A stretch of 37,603 nt of DNA from Desulfobacula sp. (GTDB lineage: Bacteria > Desulfobacterota > Desulfobacteria > Desulfobacterales > Desulfobacteraceae), in assembly GCF_030611305.1 (NCBI RefSeq), contig NZ_JAUWQB010000031.1:1-37603 (forward strand). Direction: 5' to 3'. A model generated the notes under the pieces. That model was not told the origin of the DNA and did no database searches. It saw only the letters and a program-made list of their open reading frames with translations. Positions 24,354-33,636 of this stretch are shown in pieces. How positions within the stretch are numbered: the stretch's first letter is position 1; each line of letters starts with the position of its first letter. The position numbers and the translations under genes were made by a program.

Positions 24354-25931
24354 TTAAAAGGCTATCTTATCGCCGGGTTTAGGGATAATTGTTTCATACC
24401 CTTTTTCTTGAAGATGCTTTGCAAATGCAGCACTTTGAGCTTCTTCCCCATGGACGATACCAATTTTTTTTATTCGAAGATTTGACCCTGTAATAATTCT
24501 TTCCAGTTCATGCTTATCTCCATGGGCACTGAATCCGCCTATTTTTTCAACTTTTGCAAGCAGGGGATAGTTTTTGCCTAGTATTTTTATTTCAGGCGGT
24601 TCGCCTTTATTTCCTGATTCAGCACTTTCAGCACCCAGTTCCTGAATCCGTCTGCCCAAAGTATTTTCGGCCATATACCCCACAAGCAGAATGGTATTTT
24701 TCGGGTTATGGATCTTATATCTAAGGTGATGCAGTATCCTTCCGGCTTCACACATTCCCGAAGCAGATATCACCACATGGGATGAACTGTCCTGGGTTAG
24801 CTGCATGGATTCCTGTACTGTCTGAACAAATTTGATTTTATCGAAATGAAACGGATTTTTCCCCTTTTCAAGAAAAGTTTCATGGGTTTCCTTATCATAT
24901 ACTTCCGGGTGCTCGCCAAATACCTTGGTAATATTGGATGCAAGCGGGCTGTCAACATATACGGGATATCTTGGCACCTCTCCCTTGTCATAAAGCTCAT
25001 GAAGGATATAAATCAGTTCCTGGGTTCTGCCGAAAGCAAAAGACGGAATAATCACAGAGCCGCCTCTTTCAAATGTATCGTTCAGAACCTTTTGCAGGCT
25101 TGATCCCAGATCTTCAACCGGCTCATGCTCCCTGTCGCCATAGGTACTTTCTGTAATGAACAGATCAATATCCCTGTCTTCTTCATCAAATATCAGGGTC
25201 GGATCTTTTAATATCGGTTTTCCAAACCGTCCTACATCTCCGGTATACAGAATCCGGGTGGTTTTATCATTTCTTTTGATGGTCACCACTGAAAAAGCAG
25301 ATCCAAGAATATGGCCTGCCACATAAAATTTTACAGTGGTGTCTTTGCCAATGGTTATAGGATAATGAAAAGGATACCCGTCAATAAACCCAAGGGCCTG
25401 TTTTGCTTCGTCCATGGTATAAAGTGGCGTGACTATATCAAGTTCATGTTGTTTTTGAAGCTTATGAATGATTTCGATATTGAGTTCATGAGCGTTCTTT
25501 TTCAACATTTTTTTTATGTCATTTCTTTCCTTATTAGAGACCTTCTGTTTTACATTATTTTGTTCCAATTGACGCAAAAAGGATCTGAGTGATTTATAAT
25601 TTAAATATTGTGCATCTGATTCCTGGATATGACCGCTGTCCATCAGCATATAATCCAGGGCATCTGCCGTGGGTCGGGTCGTCACCACACGGCCTGAAAA
25701 ATCCTTGCTTGTCAGAACGGGGATACGGCCGGAGTGATCGATATGGGCATGGGATAGAATCATGTTGGTGATCTGGCCCCTGTCTATGGGAAAGGTTTTA
25801 TTTTTTTCTTTACTTTCTTTCCGCCTGCCCTGGAACATGCCACAATCAAACAGAATCCGGTCCGTGTCTGTAGTCAGAAGATGCATTGATCCTGTCACTT
25901 CACCTGCCGCACCATAGAATGTCACATCCAT
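24354..25931 (-). CDS. beta-CASP metallo-beta-lactamase nuclease (exonuclease of the COG1236 type)
   Basis: About 525 residues. An N-terminal metallo-beta-lactamase fold carries H61-x-H63-x-D65-H66 in 'SHAHIDHSGR', then 'YVAGHILGSAF' and 'YTGDVGRFG'. The beta-CASP insert has 'ESTYGDREHEP' and 'VIIPSFAFGRTQELIY', and the C-terminal RMMBL has 'FSAHGDKHEL' and 'VHGEE'. Relatives are RNA-processing nucleases of the CPSF-73/RNase J wider family, acting on RNA 3' or 5' ends. The start is set at ATG 25931: TTG 25943 is the longer option, but GAGG lies just before the ATG. Substrate unknown. Confidence 0.92.
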   Translation of the reverse strand: MDVTFYGAAGEVTGSMHLLTTDTDRILFDCGMFQGRRKESKEKNKTFPIDRGQITNMILSHAHIDHSGRIPVLTSKDFSGRVVTTRPTADALDYMLMDSGHIQESDAQYLNYKSLRSFLRQLEQNNVKQKVSNKERNDIKKMLKKNAHELNIEIIHKLQKQHELDIVTPLYTMDEAKQALGFIDGYPFHYPITIGKDTTVKFYVAGHILGSAFSVVTIKRNDKTTRILYTGDVGRFGKPILKDPTLIFDEEDRDIDLFITESTYGDREHEPVEDLGSSLQKVLNDTFERGGSVIIPSFAFGRTQELIYILHELYDKGEVPRYPVYVDSPLASNITKVFGEHPEVYDKETHETFLEKGKNPFHFDKIKFVQTVQESMQLTQDSSSHVVISASGMCEAGRILHHLRYKIHNPKNTILLVGYMAENTLGRRIQELGAESAESGNKGEPPEIKILGKNYPLLAKVEKIGGFSAHGDKHELERIITGSNLRIKKIGIVHGEEAQSAAFAKHLQEKGYETIIPKPGDKIAF

Positions 25932-25979
25932 AAAATACCTCAATTATTGTTGTAGGGTTAACAAGAATTTTTTGAATCT

Positions 25980-26735
25980 CTATTTATTGAAAACTTTTCT
26001 CAAAAGTTCAGTTGTTCGCTTGGCAGGATTCTGCCGGATGGCAGCCTCTTCTTTTGCCATATAATAAAATATGCCGTCCATTCCTTTTTCAATCACATGA
26101 TCGGTGAGATCAGATTTTACATCCGGCACAAATGGAATAGATTTGTATTCTTTCATCATATTATCATAGGCCCTTACCGCGCCCACTTCGGACAGGCTGT
26201 CCTCTATCACGGGCTTCATTTCCCGGGCAAGATCCGGTGACATCTTCCCTTTAAAATATTGGGTAGCAGCATCATCGGGCCCGTTATAGATCTCTTTCAC
26301 ATCCTGAAAAGTCATCTGGGAAATGGCATTGTAAAATAATTGTTTTGCCTTTGGCGTTGCAGCCTCTGCGGCCCTATTCAACTTTAATTCAAGATTCTCA
26401 AAAAGATAGGACATCCCCACCTTGTCCAGCATGGATTTTACTGTATTAAGGTTTGCCGGCAAAGGAATGTGGATATTTGAATCTGTGTTAAATCCGTCTG
26501 TTGCCCCCAATTGATTTACAACATTTTGTGAGCCAACCTTAAGAGCTTCTTTAAGCCCGGCTCCGATTTCTTCAATCGTCAGTTCACTTGCTTTATCGCC
26601 CGGTCCAAATGACTTTAAAATCTCACTGCCCTTATTCAGCCATGAATTACCGGCAAAAGCCTGTGCCGATAACATCATTGCGGCCACGATAACCACTTGC
26701 ATCATCCATAAACATTTAGTGTTTATGTTTCTCAT
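25980..26735 (-). CDS. DUF4197 exported protein
   Basis: A 251-residue protein with a signal peptide (hydrophobic stretch about residues 9-28, cleavage near 'AQAFAG'). The rest is helical, with 'LKEALKVGSQNVVNQLGATDGF', given only in part, and 'EKGMDGIFYYMAKEEAAIRQNPA' typical of DUF4197. Probably periplasmic. ATG has GGAGG (26742-26746) at a proper distance. It overlaps the preceding DUF4126 gene by 20 bp, suggesting cotranscription. Biochemical role unknown. Confidence 0.85.
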   Translation of the reverse strand: MRNINTKCLWMMQVVIVAAMMLSAQAFAGNSWLNKGSEILKSFGPGDKASELTIEEIGAGLKEALKVGSQNVVNQLGATDGFNTDSNIHIPLPANLNTVKSMLDKVGMSYLFENLELKLNRAAEAATPKAKQLFYNAISQMTFQDVKEIYNGPDDAATQYFKGKMSPDLAREMKPVIEDSLSEVGAVRAYDNMMKEYKSIPFVPDVKSDLTDHVIEKGMDGIFYYMAKEEAAIRQNPAKRTTELLRKVFNK

Positions 26736-27399
26736 TTTCTTCCTCCGTTATCAAATCGCCGCTGCTACCCAACTCTAAATCCCTATGTTTATTTTTCACG
26801 CCAAAAATTCTGCCCAGAAACGCAAAAAACTTTTTAATGGCACCCCACAATCTGGGTAAAAACCATATCATTAAAAAAATAAACAGAATCAATATCACCA
26901 AAAACACCCAGGGGTGAACAAGAGCTGCCCACACCCCTGTGATCACTGCCACATCTTCAAGAACAGAGGCGGTCCAGTTGGATACCGGCTCGGGAGAAGT
27001 ATTAATCAACAGGCGAGTGCCGGATTTGGCTGCATGGGTGCTGGCGGAAAGCCCTCCCCCTAAAATTCCCGCCGCAACTGCAACAGCCGGATTCACATCA
27101 CCCACTGCGCCTGCAGCCAGAAGAACTCCTGCCGGGATTCTCACAAAGGTGTGCAGGGTATCCCATCCCGTATCAACTCCCGGGATCTTATCGGCAATGA
27201 ATTCAACAAAATACATCACCCCTGCTGCCCCGATTACCAAGGGATTCATTAATATTTCAAGGCTTTGAGGCAGGACAATATTGTCCGTCATTCCCAAAAA
27301 TCCTAAGACCAGAATAGTGGCATACAAATTAATGCCACTGCCCCAGGCGGCTCCCATGGTCAATGAAATAGTTTCTATAATCTGATTAAAATCGTCCAT
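26716..27399 (-). CDS. DUF4126 membrane protein
   Basis: A 227-residue protein with several hydrophobic helices and the family phrases 'GSGINLYATILVLGFLG', 'IADKIPGVDTGWDTLHTFVR' and 'GGGLSASTHAAKSGTRL'. About five to six membrane segments are followed by a charged tail (about 195-227, with HRDLELG and EEENEKHKH). DUF4126 proteins have no settled function. It is upstream of, and overlaps, the DUF4197 gene; both may act at the envelope with the AsmA-type protein 21 bp upstream. Confidence 0.87.
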   Translation of the reverse strand: MDDFNQIIETISLTMGAAWGSGINLYATILVLGFLGMTDNIVLPQSLEILMNPLVIGAAGVMYFVEFIADKIPGVDTGWDTLHTFVRIPAGVLLAAGAVGDVNPAVAVAAGILGGGLSASTHAAKSGTRLLINTSPEPVSNWTASVLEDVAVITGVWAALVHPWVFLVILILFIFLMIWFLPRLWGAIKKFFAFLGRIFGVKNKHRDLELGSSGDLITEEENEKHKH

Positions 27400-27420
27400 A
27401 AGTTATAAATAAATTCTCTT

Positions 27421-29451
27421 TTAGTTAGTCAAGCCCTGGAATAGGCTTTTAATCTGCTTTTTAACATCTTCCTTAACAGATTCAACTTTTTCTTTCTGGC
27501 CTTCTTCTGTACCCAATATTTGCTTTAATCCTTCTGCATCCGGCGTAACGCCGCTACCGAGCATTCCTTTCAGATCAGGTCGAATTTTAGGATCAGAAAA
27601 AGATCCTGTTATCAGAACAGGTACCATCAGACCCGATCTCTGTTCGGTGTCCCCCTGGCCTTTCAGGGTGGCAACAAATTTAGGTTCTACCCTTAAATCA
27701 AGCAACTCTTTTACAAGATTGATCTTTCCGGTTACAAGCACCCGGATCAAAGGAGAAATCAGACTGGCCCCGTTTGTATTGACCAGACCATTCTTTGCCG
27801 TAAAAGGAATCTTCAATTCTGCAAAATCCGTTCTCGGCTTTTCTGCCAGCTGCTCTCCCATTCCAAAACTGGATTTAACATTTCGCACCACATTGGCAAG
27901 ATCGATGCCGATAATTGCACCATCAATAAAAAAGACCTCTCCTTTGCCGGTCAATGTCTGCTTAATCATATCAGGCGTTTCACCAGTCATTGAAAGCTCT
28001 ATATTGGTTTTCAGTGTTCCCTCAATCAATTCTTTTTGCAGGGCATCTTTCATTAAAGGTCCTGCCTGAATTCCTTTGGCATCAATTGTCACCTTTGTCC
28101 TTGGATTGCTTTTTTGAACATTAAGCTCAACCTTTGATGCAACACTTCCCTGGTAAAGGTTCAAGCCTAACGGATCTATGGTGATAATGCCGTTTTTTGC
28201 CAGGATATGGACATCAACATTTTCAATGATTGCGCCATGGGCCTTTAATTTCCCAACCTTAACTTTTCCATCCAGAATCAATTTTCTTAAAGGACCATAA
28301 TCTGTTTTTTTCTTTGACGACTCAGCAGATTCAGCTTTTTTTGATGGTGCAGTGCCACCTGCCCCAGACGTTTCTTCCTTTGCCGGGGGTTCCGGCAGAT
28401 ACCGGTCAAGATCGATCTCATCCAATTGGAGATCAAACTTCAGGTTGGGTTTTAAAAACTCTTTTGCTGAAGCTGAAAATATCAACTTTGAATCATCCAG
28501 CTGGATCTCTCCTTCGGACAGGGACACACTGGCAGGGTTCCCTTTTAGCCGTGCTTTTAAAGACACTGCATCCAATGCTTTGGGATCTTTTGTTTGAACA
28601 GGAAAGCTTTGATCCAGGGCTGCCAGAAGTTTTCTGGGTGAAAAGGAAGATATGGCAAGTTCAAGGTCAAATGCCTGGCTTGTCAAAGAATCGATAATAT
28701 TACCCTTTAATGTTATTTCCAGTTCTTCCAAAGCTTTTACAACAACATCAATTGCCATTGTGCCTTTACCCGGTTCCTTCCCAATGGGGCCGGCCGTACC
28801 TTTAAGGGAAACCGGCTTCCCGTCAATCATGGCAGCAAATGAGATTCCGATAGGATTTTCAAGACTGATATTCTCTAAAGTCAGATTCAGATCTGATATT
28901 TCTTTTTTAACATCTGCTCCCTGATCGACATAAATCAATTGGCCGTTTGTAATGGAAAAATTATCTACCTGCAAAGCTGCAATGGGCAGACCCTTTTCAG
29001 AAGAGGGTTTTTCTGTCTTCTTTTCCGCAACAGCTTTCTTCTCTTGTTTCGCACCAATCCCCTGCCAGTTGGCTTTACCATTTTTTAATTTTTCCAGATA
29101 AATCACAGGGCCTTCCAGAACAAATGTTTTAACTTCTATTCGCTTTGACAAAAGCGGCATCACCTTGAGCCTGACCTCAAAATTCTTCACAGATACCATG
29201 CTTTTTTCATTATATCCAACAGGATTACCTAATTGAAGATCTGTCAGTTTCACACCCACCCAGGGGAAGACAGATACATCTATATCGTCACCAAGGGTAA
29301 AAGAGCGGCCTGTAGCTTCCACGACTTTTTGTTCGATCATGGGTTTATACTTTTTAACATCAATAAATTGAGGGATAATAATAACGGCTGCAATAATAAG
29401 AACTAAGAAAACACCACCAATGATGAAAAACCATTTGAATATACTTTTCAT
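27421..29451 (-). CDS. AsmA-family envelope protein
   Basis: A 676-residue protein with an N-terminal membrane anchor (residues about 7-28, 'WFFIIGGVFLVLIIAAVII') and a long beta-rich periplasmic part. The N-terminal 'DVKKYKPMIEQKVVEATGR' and 'VFPWVGVKLTDLQLGNP' and the C-terminal 'LTGKGEVFFIDGAIIGIDL' are AsmA signatures. A Lys/Glu/Ser-rich linker appears around 135-152 and another around 360-382. AsmA-like proteins are thought to bridge inner and outer membranes for phospholipid transport. The gene has its own ribosome binding site (GGAGG, seven bases before ATG), and DUF4126 follows 21 bp later. Confidence 0.9.
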   Translation of the reverse strand: MKSIFKWFFIIGGVFLVLIIAAVIIIPQFIDVKKYKPMIEQKVVEATGRSFTLGDDIDVSVFPWVGVKLTDLQLGNPVGYNEKSMVSVKNFEVRLKVMPLLSKRIEVKTFVLEGPVIYLEKLKNGKANWQGIGAKQEKKAVAEKKTEKPSSEKGLPIAALQVDNFSITNGQLIYVDQGADVKKEISDLNLTLENISLENPIGISFAAMIDGKPVSLKGTAGPIGKEPGKGTMAIDVVVKALEELEITLKGNIIDSLTSQAFDLELAISSFSPRKLLAALDQSFPVQTKDPKALDAVSLKARLKGNPASVSLSEGEIQLDDSKLIFSASAKEFLKPNLKFDLQLDEIDLDRYLPEPPAKEETSGAGGTAPSKKAESAESSKKKTDYGPLRKLILDGKVKVGKLKAHGAIIENVDVHILAKNGIITIDPLGLNLYQGSVASKVELNVQKSNPRTKVTIDAKGIQAGPLMKDALQKELIEGTLKTNIELSMTGETPDMIKQTLTGKGEVFFIDGAIIGIDLANVVRNVKSSFGMGEQLAEKPRTDFAELKIPFTAKNGLVNTNGASLISPLIRVLVTGKINLVKELLDLRVEPKFVATLKGQGDTEQRSGLMVPVLITGSFSDPKIRPDLKGMLGSGVTPDAEGLKQILGTEEGQKEKVESVKEDVKKQIKSLFQGLTN

Positions 29452-29666
29452 GGGATCCCTCCAAATATTATGATTAATATTTAAAATATTTTACGATCAC
29501 GAAGCGCTATAATTTCCAGACAAAAAAAATGAGGCCGGATAGTTTTTATTACTTCTGATGCTATATATAGTCAAGGTCAAACTCAAAATTAGTCCGTACA
29601 AAAATCTCTGATAAATATCAAAACCAAGTCTGTCTGAGTTAAAAAACAGCTTTTAATTTCTTTTGA

Positions 29667-30164
29667 TTATACGGCTGCAAGTGCCGCGCTATAATCAGGT
29701 TCGTGGGTAATATCATCCACCAGCTCGGCATGCAAAACTATGTTGCTCTCATCCAGAACAATAACTGCTCTTGCAGTTAAACCCCTTAATGGACCATCTT
29801 CAATCAAAAGACCATAATCTTTTGCGAAATCAGGGTTACGAAATAGCGAACCCGTTACAACATTTTCTATCCCTTCTGCACCGCAGAACCTTTTGTGGGC
29901 AAAGGGCAAGTCAAAGGAAAGGCATATCACTAACGTATTTTCAAGTTCTGCTGCTTTTTTATTAAATGTTCTGACAGATGTTGCGCAAACATCTGTATCA
30001 ATGCTGGGAAAAATATTTAAAACTTTTCTTTTCCCGGAAAAATCCTCCAGGGAAAACTCGGATAGATCCTGCTTGACTGCTGTAAAGTTTTTTACACTTT
30101 TTTCTTTACCTGGAAATTCACCTGCCAGTTGGACAAGGTTTCCTGCTAATTTAGTTGTGGCCAT
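29667..30164 (-). CDS. tpx: thiol peroxidase Tpx (2-Cys peroxiredoxin)
   Basis: A 165-residue atypical 2-Cys peroxiredoxin that reduces hydroperoxides with thioredoxin. Peroxidatic C60 in 'IDTDVCATSVRTF' and resolving C94 in 'FAHKRFCGAEG' are both present at the normal spacing, with T57 and the 'SFDLPFA' strand. The ATG at 30164 follows AAAGGAGATAT; an ATG 15 codons upstream (30209) has no ribosome binding site and would add an unusual tail, so I use the shorter form. It stands alone between AsmA and tex. Likely part of oxygen defence in an anaerobe. Confidence 0.96.
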   Translation of the reverse strand: MATTKLAGNLVQLAGEFPGKEKSVKNFTAVKQDLSEFSLEDFSGKRKVLNIFPSIDTDVCATSVRTFNKKAAELENTLVICLSFDLPFAHKRFCGAEGIENVVTGSLFRNPDFAKDYGLLIEDGPLRGLTARAVIVLDESNIVLHAELVDDITHEPDYSAALAAV

Positions 30165-30300
30165 TGGATATCTCCTTTTTATAAAAAATACTTTAGGTTT
30201 AAAAGTCACTCCTTTTCAATCTCACTAATTTTAGTTTTTTATAATTGTAATGACTTGATCAACTTTTTTCAAGATGGACTTTAAAAAGATAAAACTGCCC

Positions 30301-32421
30301 TTACTTTTCCTTCATGGAAAGAGAAATTCTTTTTCTTTTCACATCTACTTCGAGAATTGTTACGATAACAGCCTGCCGGACGGTAACAATTTCATTGGGA
30401 TCTTTAACAAAGCGATCTGCCATCTGGCTGATATGAACAAGACCGTCCTGATGAACACCGATATCTACAAAAGCACCAAAGGCAGTAACATTTGTCACAA
30501 TACCCGGTGCTTTCATTCCCGGCACAAGATCCTTGATATCATGGATGGTATCGTCAAAGGAAAATGCCTGGAACTCTTTTCTGGGATCACGGCCAGGGCT
30601 TGCCAGTTCTTTTACAATATCTTTAAGGGTCGGCATACCAATGGTGTCGGTAACGTACCGATTCAGATCAATTCTGCTGATTTCTTCTGCATTCATCACA
30701 AGCTCTTCAATGCCAAGACCACCATCTTTTGCCATCCTCTTAACAACTTGATAGGATTCAGGATGAATACCGCTTTTGTCCAGGGCAAGCGTTGCATTAT
30801 GAATTCTTAAAAACCCGGCAGCCTGCTCAAATGCCTTTGGCCCAAGTCTTGGTACCTTTAAAAAATTTTTTCTTGATCTGAACGGACCGTTTTCATTACG
30901 AAACAGGATCATATTTACAGCAATGGTATCATTCAGGCCGGATACCCGACAAAGTAATTCCCGGCTGGCTGTGTTGGCTTCAACCCCGACCTGGTTCACA
31001 CAGGATACCACCACATCGTCCAGGGATTTTCTCAATAATTTTTGATCCACATCATGCTGATACTGGCCCACACCAATGGATTTTGGGTCCAGCTTTACAA
31101 GTTCAGCCAATGGGTCCAAAAGCCTCCTGCCGATGGAAACAGCACCTCTGACCGTGATATCGTGATCAGGGAATTCTTCTCTGGCAAGTTTTGATGCCGA
31201 ATAAATGGAAGCCCCGCTCTCATCCACCATGACGATATGAATATTGCTGTCCAGATCCAGTCCCTTTACAAATGCCTCCGTCTCCCGTCCTGCCGTTCCA
31301 TTACCAATGGCAATGGCCTCAATCTTGTATTTTTTCACGAGATTTAACACAATCTTTTTTGCTTTTTCATCATTGTTGTGATGGGGAAAGATCAAATCAT
31401 GGTGCAAAAGCTGTCCCTGTGCATCAAGACAGACCACCTTACATCCTGTCCTAAACCCGGGATCAATGGCAAGGATTCTTTTCTGGCCCATGGGGGCAGA
31501 CAGCAAAAGTTCCTTTAAATTCCCGGCAAAAATATTGATAGCAGTTTCATCTGCCTTTGATTTTAATTGATGAATATATTCTTTTTCAATGGATTTGGAT
31601 AAAAGTCTTTTATAACTGTCTTTTATGGCTATTATAATTTCCAGTGCTGACATGGACTGATTTTTTATATATTTTCTTTCAATCAGGCCTAAGGCATTTT
31701 CTTCCCCGGGCAGGACATGCACGGAAAGGACAGACTCTTTTTGTCCCCTGAGCATGGCCAGTATCCTGTGGGAAGGTGCTTTGCAGGCAATTTCCGCCCA
31801 GTCAAAGTAATCCTTGAATTTTATGCCATCCTCTTCTTTTCCCTTTTTTACCTTGGATTGAATTTGCCCGGTTTTCAAAAACAACTCCCTGATACTGGCC
31901 CTGATTTGCACATCTTCATTGATAATTTCCGCAACAATATCCCTGGCACCGGATAAGGCATCTGCAACAGATTCAACTTCATTTTGGGATGACAGATATT
32001 TTTTTGCTTCAATCAAAGGATCCTGATTCGATTGATTCAAAATAAATACAGCAAGAGATTCCAGACCTTTTTCTTTTGCCATTTGCGCCCGGGTTGTTTT
32101 CCTGGGTCGATATTTTTCATAATAATCCTCAAGATCAATCATTGAATTGGCATTTTGAATGTCTGTCAATAAGGTTTGTGTTAGAAGTTCACGTTCCTTT
32201 AAAGACTTAAGTATTGCCTCTTTCCTATCATTCAGCGCATTCAATTGTTCTATTCTGTCTCGAATGGCCGCAATAACGACTTCATCAAGAGATCCCGTCT
32301 TTTCTTTTCGATACCGGGCTATAAAAGGAATGGTGGCACCCTGTTCCAGCAATTGCGCAACTGCTGAAACCCGAGCTGTTTCTAAATTCATTTCCAAGCT
32401 TATACTATCAATTATTTTCAT
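30301..32421 (-). CDS. tex: Tex family RNA-binding transcription accessory protein
   Basis: A 706-residue cytoplasmic protein of the Tex family. In order: N-terminal helical region with 'ATIPFIARYRKEKTGSLDE', a YqgF/RNase H-like domain ('ILAIDPGFRTGCKVVCLD'), helix-hairpin-helix segments ('VGVEANTASRELLCRVSG', 'VPRLGPKAFEQAAGFLRI') and a C-terminal S1 domain ('GIVTNVTAFGAFVDIGVHQD', shown without its continuation). Tex binds nucleic acid and affects transcription; the bacterial role is not fully defined. Slightly short of the roughly 770 residues of E. coli YhgF but complete. ATG 32421. Confidence 0.95.
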   Translation of the reverse strand: MKIIDSISLEMNLETARVSAVAQLLEQGATIPFIARYRKEKTGSLDEVVIAAIRDRIEQLNALNDRKEAILKSLKERELLTQTLLTDIQNANSMIDLEDYYEKYRPRKTTRAQMAKEKGLESLAVFILNQSNQDPLIEAKKYLSSQNEVESVADALSGARDIVAEIINEDVQIRASIRELFLKTGQIQSKVKKGKEEDGIKFKDYFDWAEIACKAPSHRILAMLRGQKESVLSVHVLPGEENALGLIERKYIKNQSMSALEIIIAIKDSYKRLLSKSIEKEYIHQLKSKADETAINIFAGNLKELLLSAPMGQKRILAIDPGFRTGCKVVCLDAQGQLLHHDLIFPHHNNDEKAKKIVLNLVKKYKIEAIAIGNGTAGRETEAFVKGLDLDSNIHIVMVDESGASIYSASKLAREEFPDHDITVRGAVSIGRRLLDPLAELVKLDPKSIGVGQYQHDVDQKLLRKSLDDVVVSCVNQVGVEANTASRELLCRVSGLNDTIAVNMILFRNENGPFRSRKNFLKVPRLGPKAFEQAAGFLRIHNATLALDKSGIHPESYQVVKRMAKDGGLGIEELVMNAEEISRIDLNRYVTDTIGMPTLKDIVKELASPGRDPRKEFQAFSFDDTIHDIKDLVPGMKAPGIVTNVTAFGAFVDIGVHQDGLVHISQMADRFVKDPNEIVTVRQAVIVTILEVDVKRKRISLSMKEK

Positions 32422-32485
32422 AAGTACACTCTATAATCCAACCCTTTATTTTTAAAGTTTCCCGCCTGTTCAAATATCTCTTTTG

Positions 32486-32510
32486 AACTTGTAAGTAATC
32501 CTTACAAGTT
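32486..32510. repeat. perfect hairpin between vapC and tex
   Basis: AACTTGTAAG (32486-32495), five-base loop, CTTACAAGTT (32501-32510). It lies 52 bp beyond the vapC stop and 65 bp before the tex start, both on the minus strand. On that strand it could be a stop for vapBC transcription or a leader hairpin of tex. Neither side has a proper T-run, so terminator function is uncertain. Confidence 0.5.
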
Positions 32511-32562
32511 GTCTTTTCGTCCAACTTCCTTATTGTGATTTGCATGAAAGTGTTTCCTTTTT

Positions 32563-32943
32563 TCAATTAATCAGTTTAAGATTAATGGATTGTTGAATCA
32601 TCTTAAAATGATTATCAAGCGTGTAGAGTTCGCACTGATTTTGAATAGCGTTTTGTGCAATTATCAGGTCGGGGATTCCAACGCCATTTATACCTTTTTT
32701 CAAGCATTTGTGTTGATAATCAATGAGTTGACCCCAATTGATATTCAACTCAAGTTTATCTATGGCGTTTAAAAGATTGATTATTTTTCGTTGTTGTTTA
32801 ATTTTTAAAAAAGGTATTAACTCCGTAAGGATTAAATCATTAATAACCAATATGTTTTCATCGATAAAATATTCCAATTTATCTGAGTTTTTATCTCCCC
32901 TGAAATAGTCAATCCAGATAGAGCTATCCACTAAGACCGGCAT
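32563..32943 (-). CDS. vapC: VapC-type PIN-domain toxin ribonuclease
   Basis: A 126-residue PIN domain. The acidic metal site is visible: D6 in 'LVDSSIWIDYFRG', E41 in 'LILTELIPF', D92 in 'GIPDLIIAQ' and D110 in 'LYTLDNHF'. VapC proteins are Mg-dependent RNases that often cut tRNA or rRNA. The gene overlaps its antitoxin vapB by 13 bp, in the usual antitoxin-first order. ATG 32943. The low G+C (many AAT/ATT codons) differs from the neighbouring tex and suggests transfer, though the gene is short. Confidence 0.93.
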   Translation of the reverse strand: MPVLVDSSIWIDYFRGDKNSDKLEYFIDENILVINDLILTELIPFLKIKQQRKIINLLNAIDKLELNINWGQLIDYQHKCLKKGINGVGIPDLIIAQNAIQNQCELYTLDNHFKMIQQSINLKLIN

Positions 32944-33134
32944 TCTCTGTCCCGCAATTGGTTCATATCGATATCGAGATCAACCTTGCCCTTAAATTTT
33001 TTCAAACCAGCGATTCGATTTTTTCGAATTAATTCTTCTAAAGCGATAATAATCACTTTAGTTTTTGTTTTGATATGTGTTGCTTTCATCGCCTCAATCA
33101 ATAAATTTTCCGGCAAATCTAATGTAGTTCTCAT
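32931..33134 (-). CDS. vapB: VapB-type antitoxin (ribbon-helix-helix)
   Basis: A 67-residue protein beginning 'MRTTLDLPENLLIEAMKATH', the N-terminal DNA-binding strand-helix of PF09957-type VapB. A 'KTKTKVIIIALEELIRKNRI' helix follows, and a C-terminal tail (about 44-67, 'FKGKVDLDIDMNQLRD') of the kind that wraps and inhibits the PIN toxin. A strong ribosome binding site (ACGGAGG on the minus strand, 33143-33149) precedes the ATG. It probably represses its own promoter through the dyad around 33150-33176. Confidence 0.92.
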   Translation of the reverse strand: MRTTLDLPENLLIEAMKATHIKTKTKVIIIALEELIRKNRIAGLKKFKGKVDLDIDMNQLRDRECRS

Positions 33135-33149
33135 AATGGTACCTCCGTA

Positions 33150-33184
33150 TGCATAAATTTAGTATTTTGTGCATATGATGTCAA
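33150..33184 (-). promoter_or_regulatory. vapBC promoter with overlapping dyad operator
   Basis: On the minus strand: -35 TTGACA (33179-33184), exact 17-bp spacer, -10 TAAATT (33156-33161). The words TATGCA and TGCATA form an inverted repeat around the -10, at about 33171-33176 and 33150-33155, where a VapB dimer of dimers could sit. The promoter is seen directly; the operator role is inferred. Confidence 0.7.
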
Positions 33185-33205
33185 GTCAATAATAATGAGA
33201 CCATT

Positions 33206-33245
33206 TATTTAGCCAAAATGCCAATCTTGGCATTTTGGCTAAATA
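33206..33245. repeat. perfect long palindrome, 19-bp arms
   Basis: ATTTAGCCAAAATGCCAA at 33207-33224, centre TC, and its exact reverse complement at 33227-33244, extended by one more pair (T33206/A33245). It lies 22 bp beyond the vapBC -35. There is no adjacent T-run of terminator type in either direction and no second copy in the window. It could be a protein-binding site, a cruciform, the end of a small mobile element, or an overlapping terminator. Origin unknown. Confidence 0.75.
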
Positions 33246-33563
33246 GAACGAATTTTTATTTGTCTGAGCTTTTAGACGAAAAAATAATATATTCGGCTTT
33301 AATGACGTTTGCGATCCTGAAGGCGAGAACAATGGATTTCTGTTATTCGGTACAGGGAACATTGTGGTTTGGAAAAGTTCTGAGAATGATTTATAGAAAT
33401 TAATGACGTCGAATCTCCTGGAATCTCTATCTCCAATTATGTAGCGAGTTTTTTTTGTTGCGAGTTTACCCCGCCTGATCCCGCAGATCCCGCCCCATTT
33501 TAAAAAAAATACAAGGTACAATATATTGTCGTTGATCAGTGGTTGATTGTTTTTGAATAAAAA

Positions 33564-33636
33564 AGAGGACTAACAGAGGAAAGTGTTGGGTGCTCATTCT
33601 GCTAAAAATCTGAACCTGTTTTGCAAGTAGTCCTCT
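33564..33636. repeat. inverted repeat AGAGGACTA / TAGTCCTCT
   Basis: Nine-base arms at 33564-33572 and 33628-33636 enclose 55 bp. Both flanks are A-rich (AAAA before, TAAAAA after). The layout resembles the ends of a very small non-autonomous element or a long-loop RNA structure, but no target duplication was recognised. Confidence 0.4.

Noticed and set aside
33218-33403. 61-codon plus-strand frame
   Set aside because: It begins inside the palindrome and has no start signal.
33186-33521. 111-codon minus-strand gene right of vapBC
   Set aside because: Its 3' end runs across the perfect palindrome, it has no recognisable family, and there is no good ribosome binding site.
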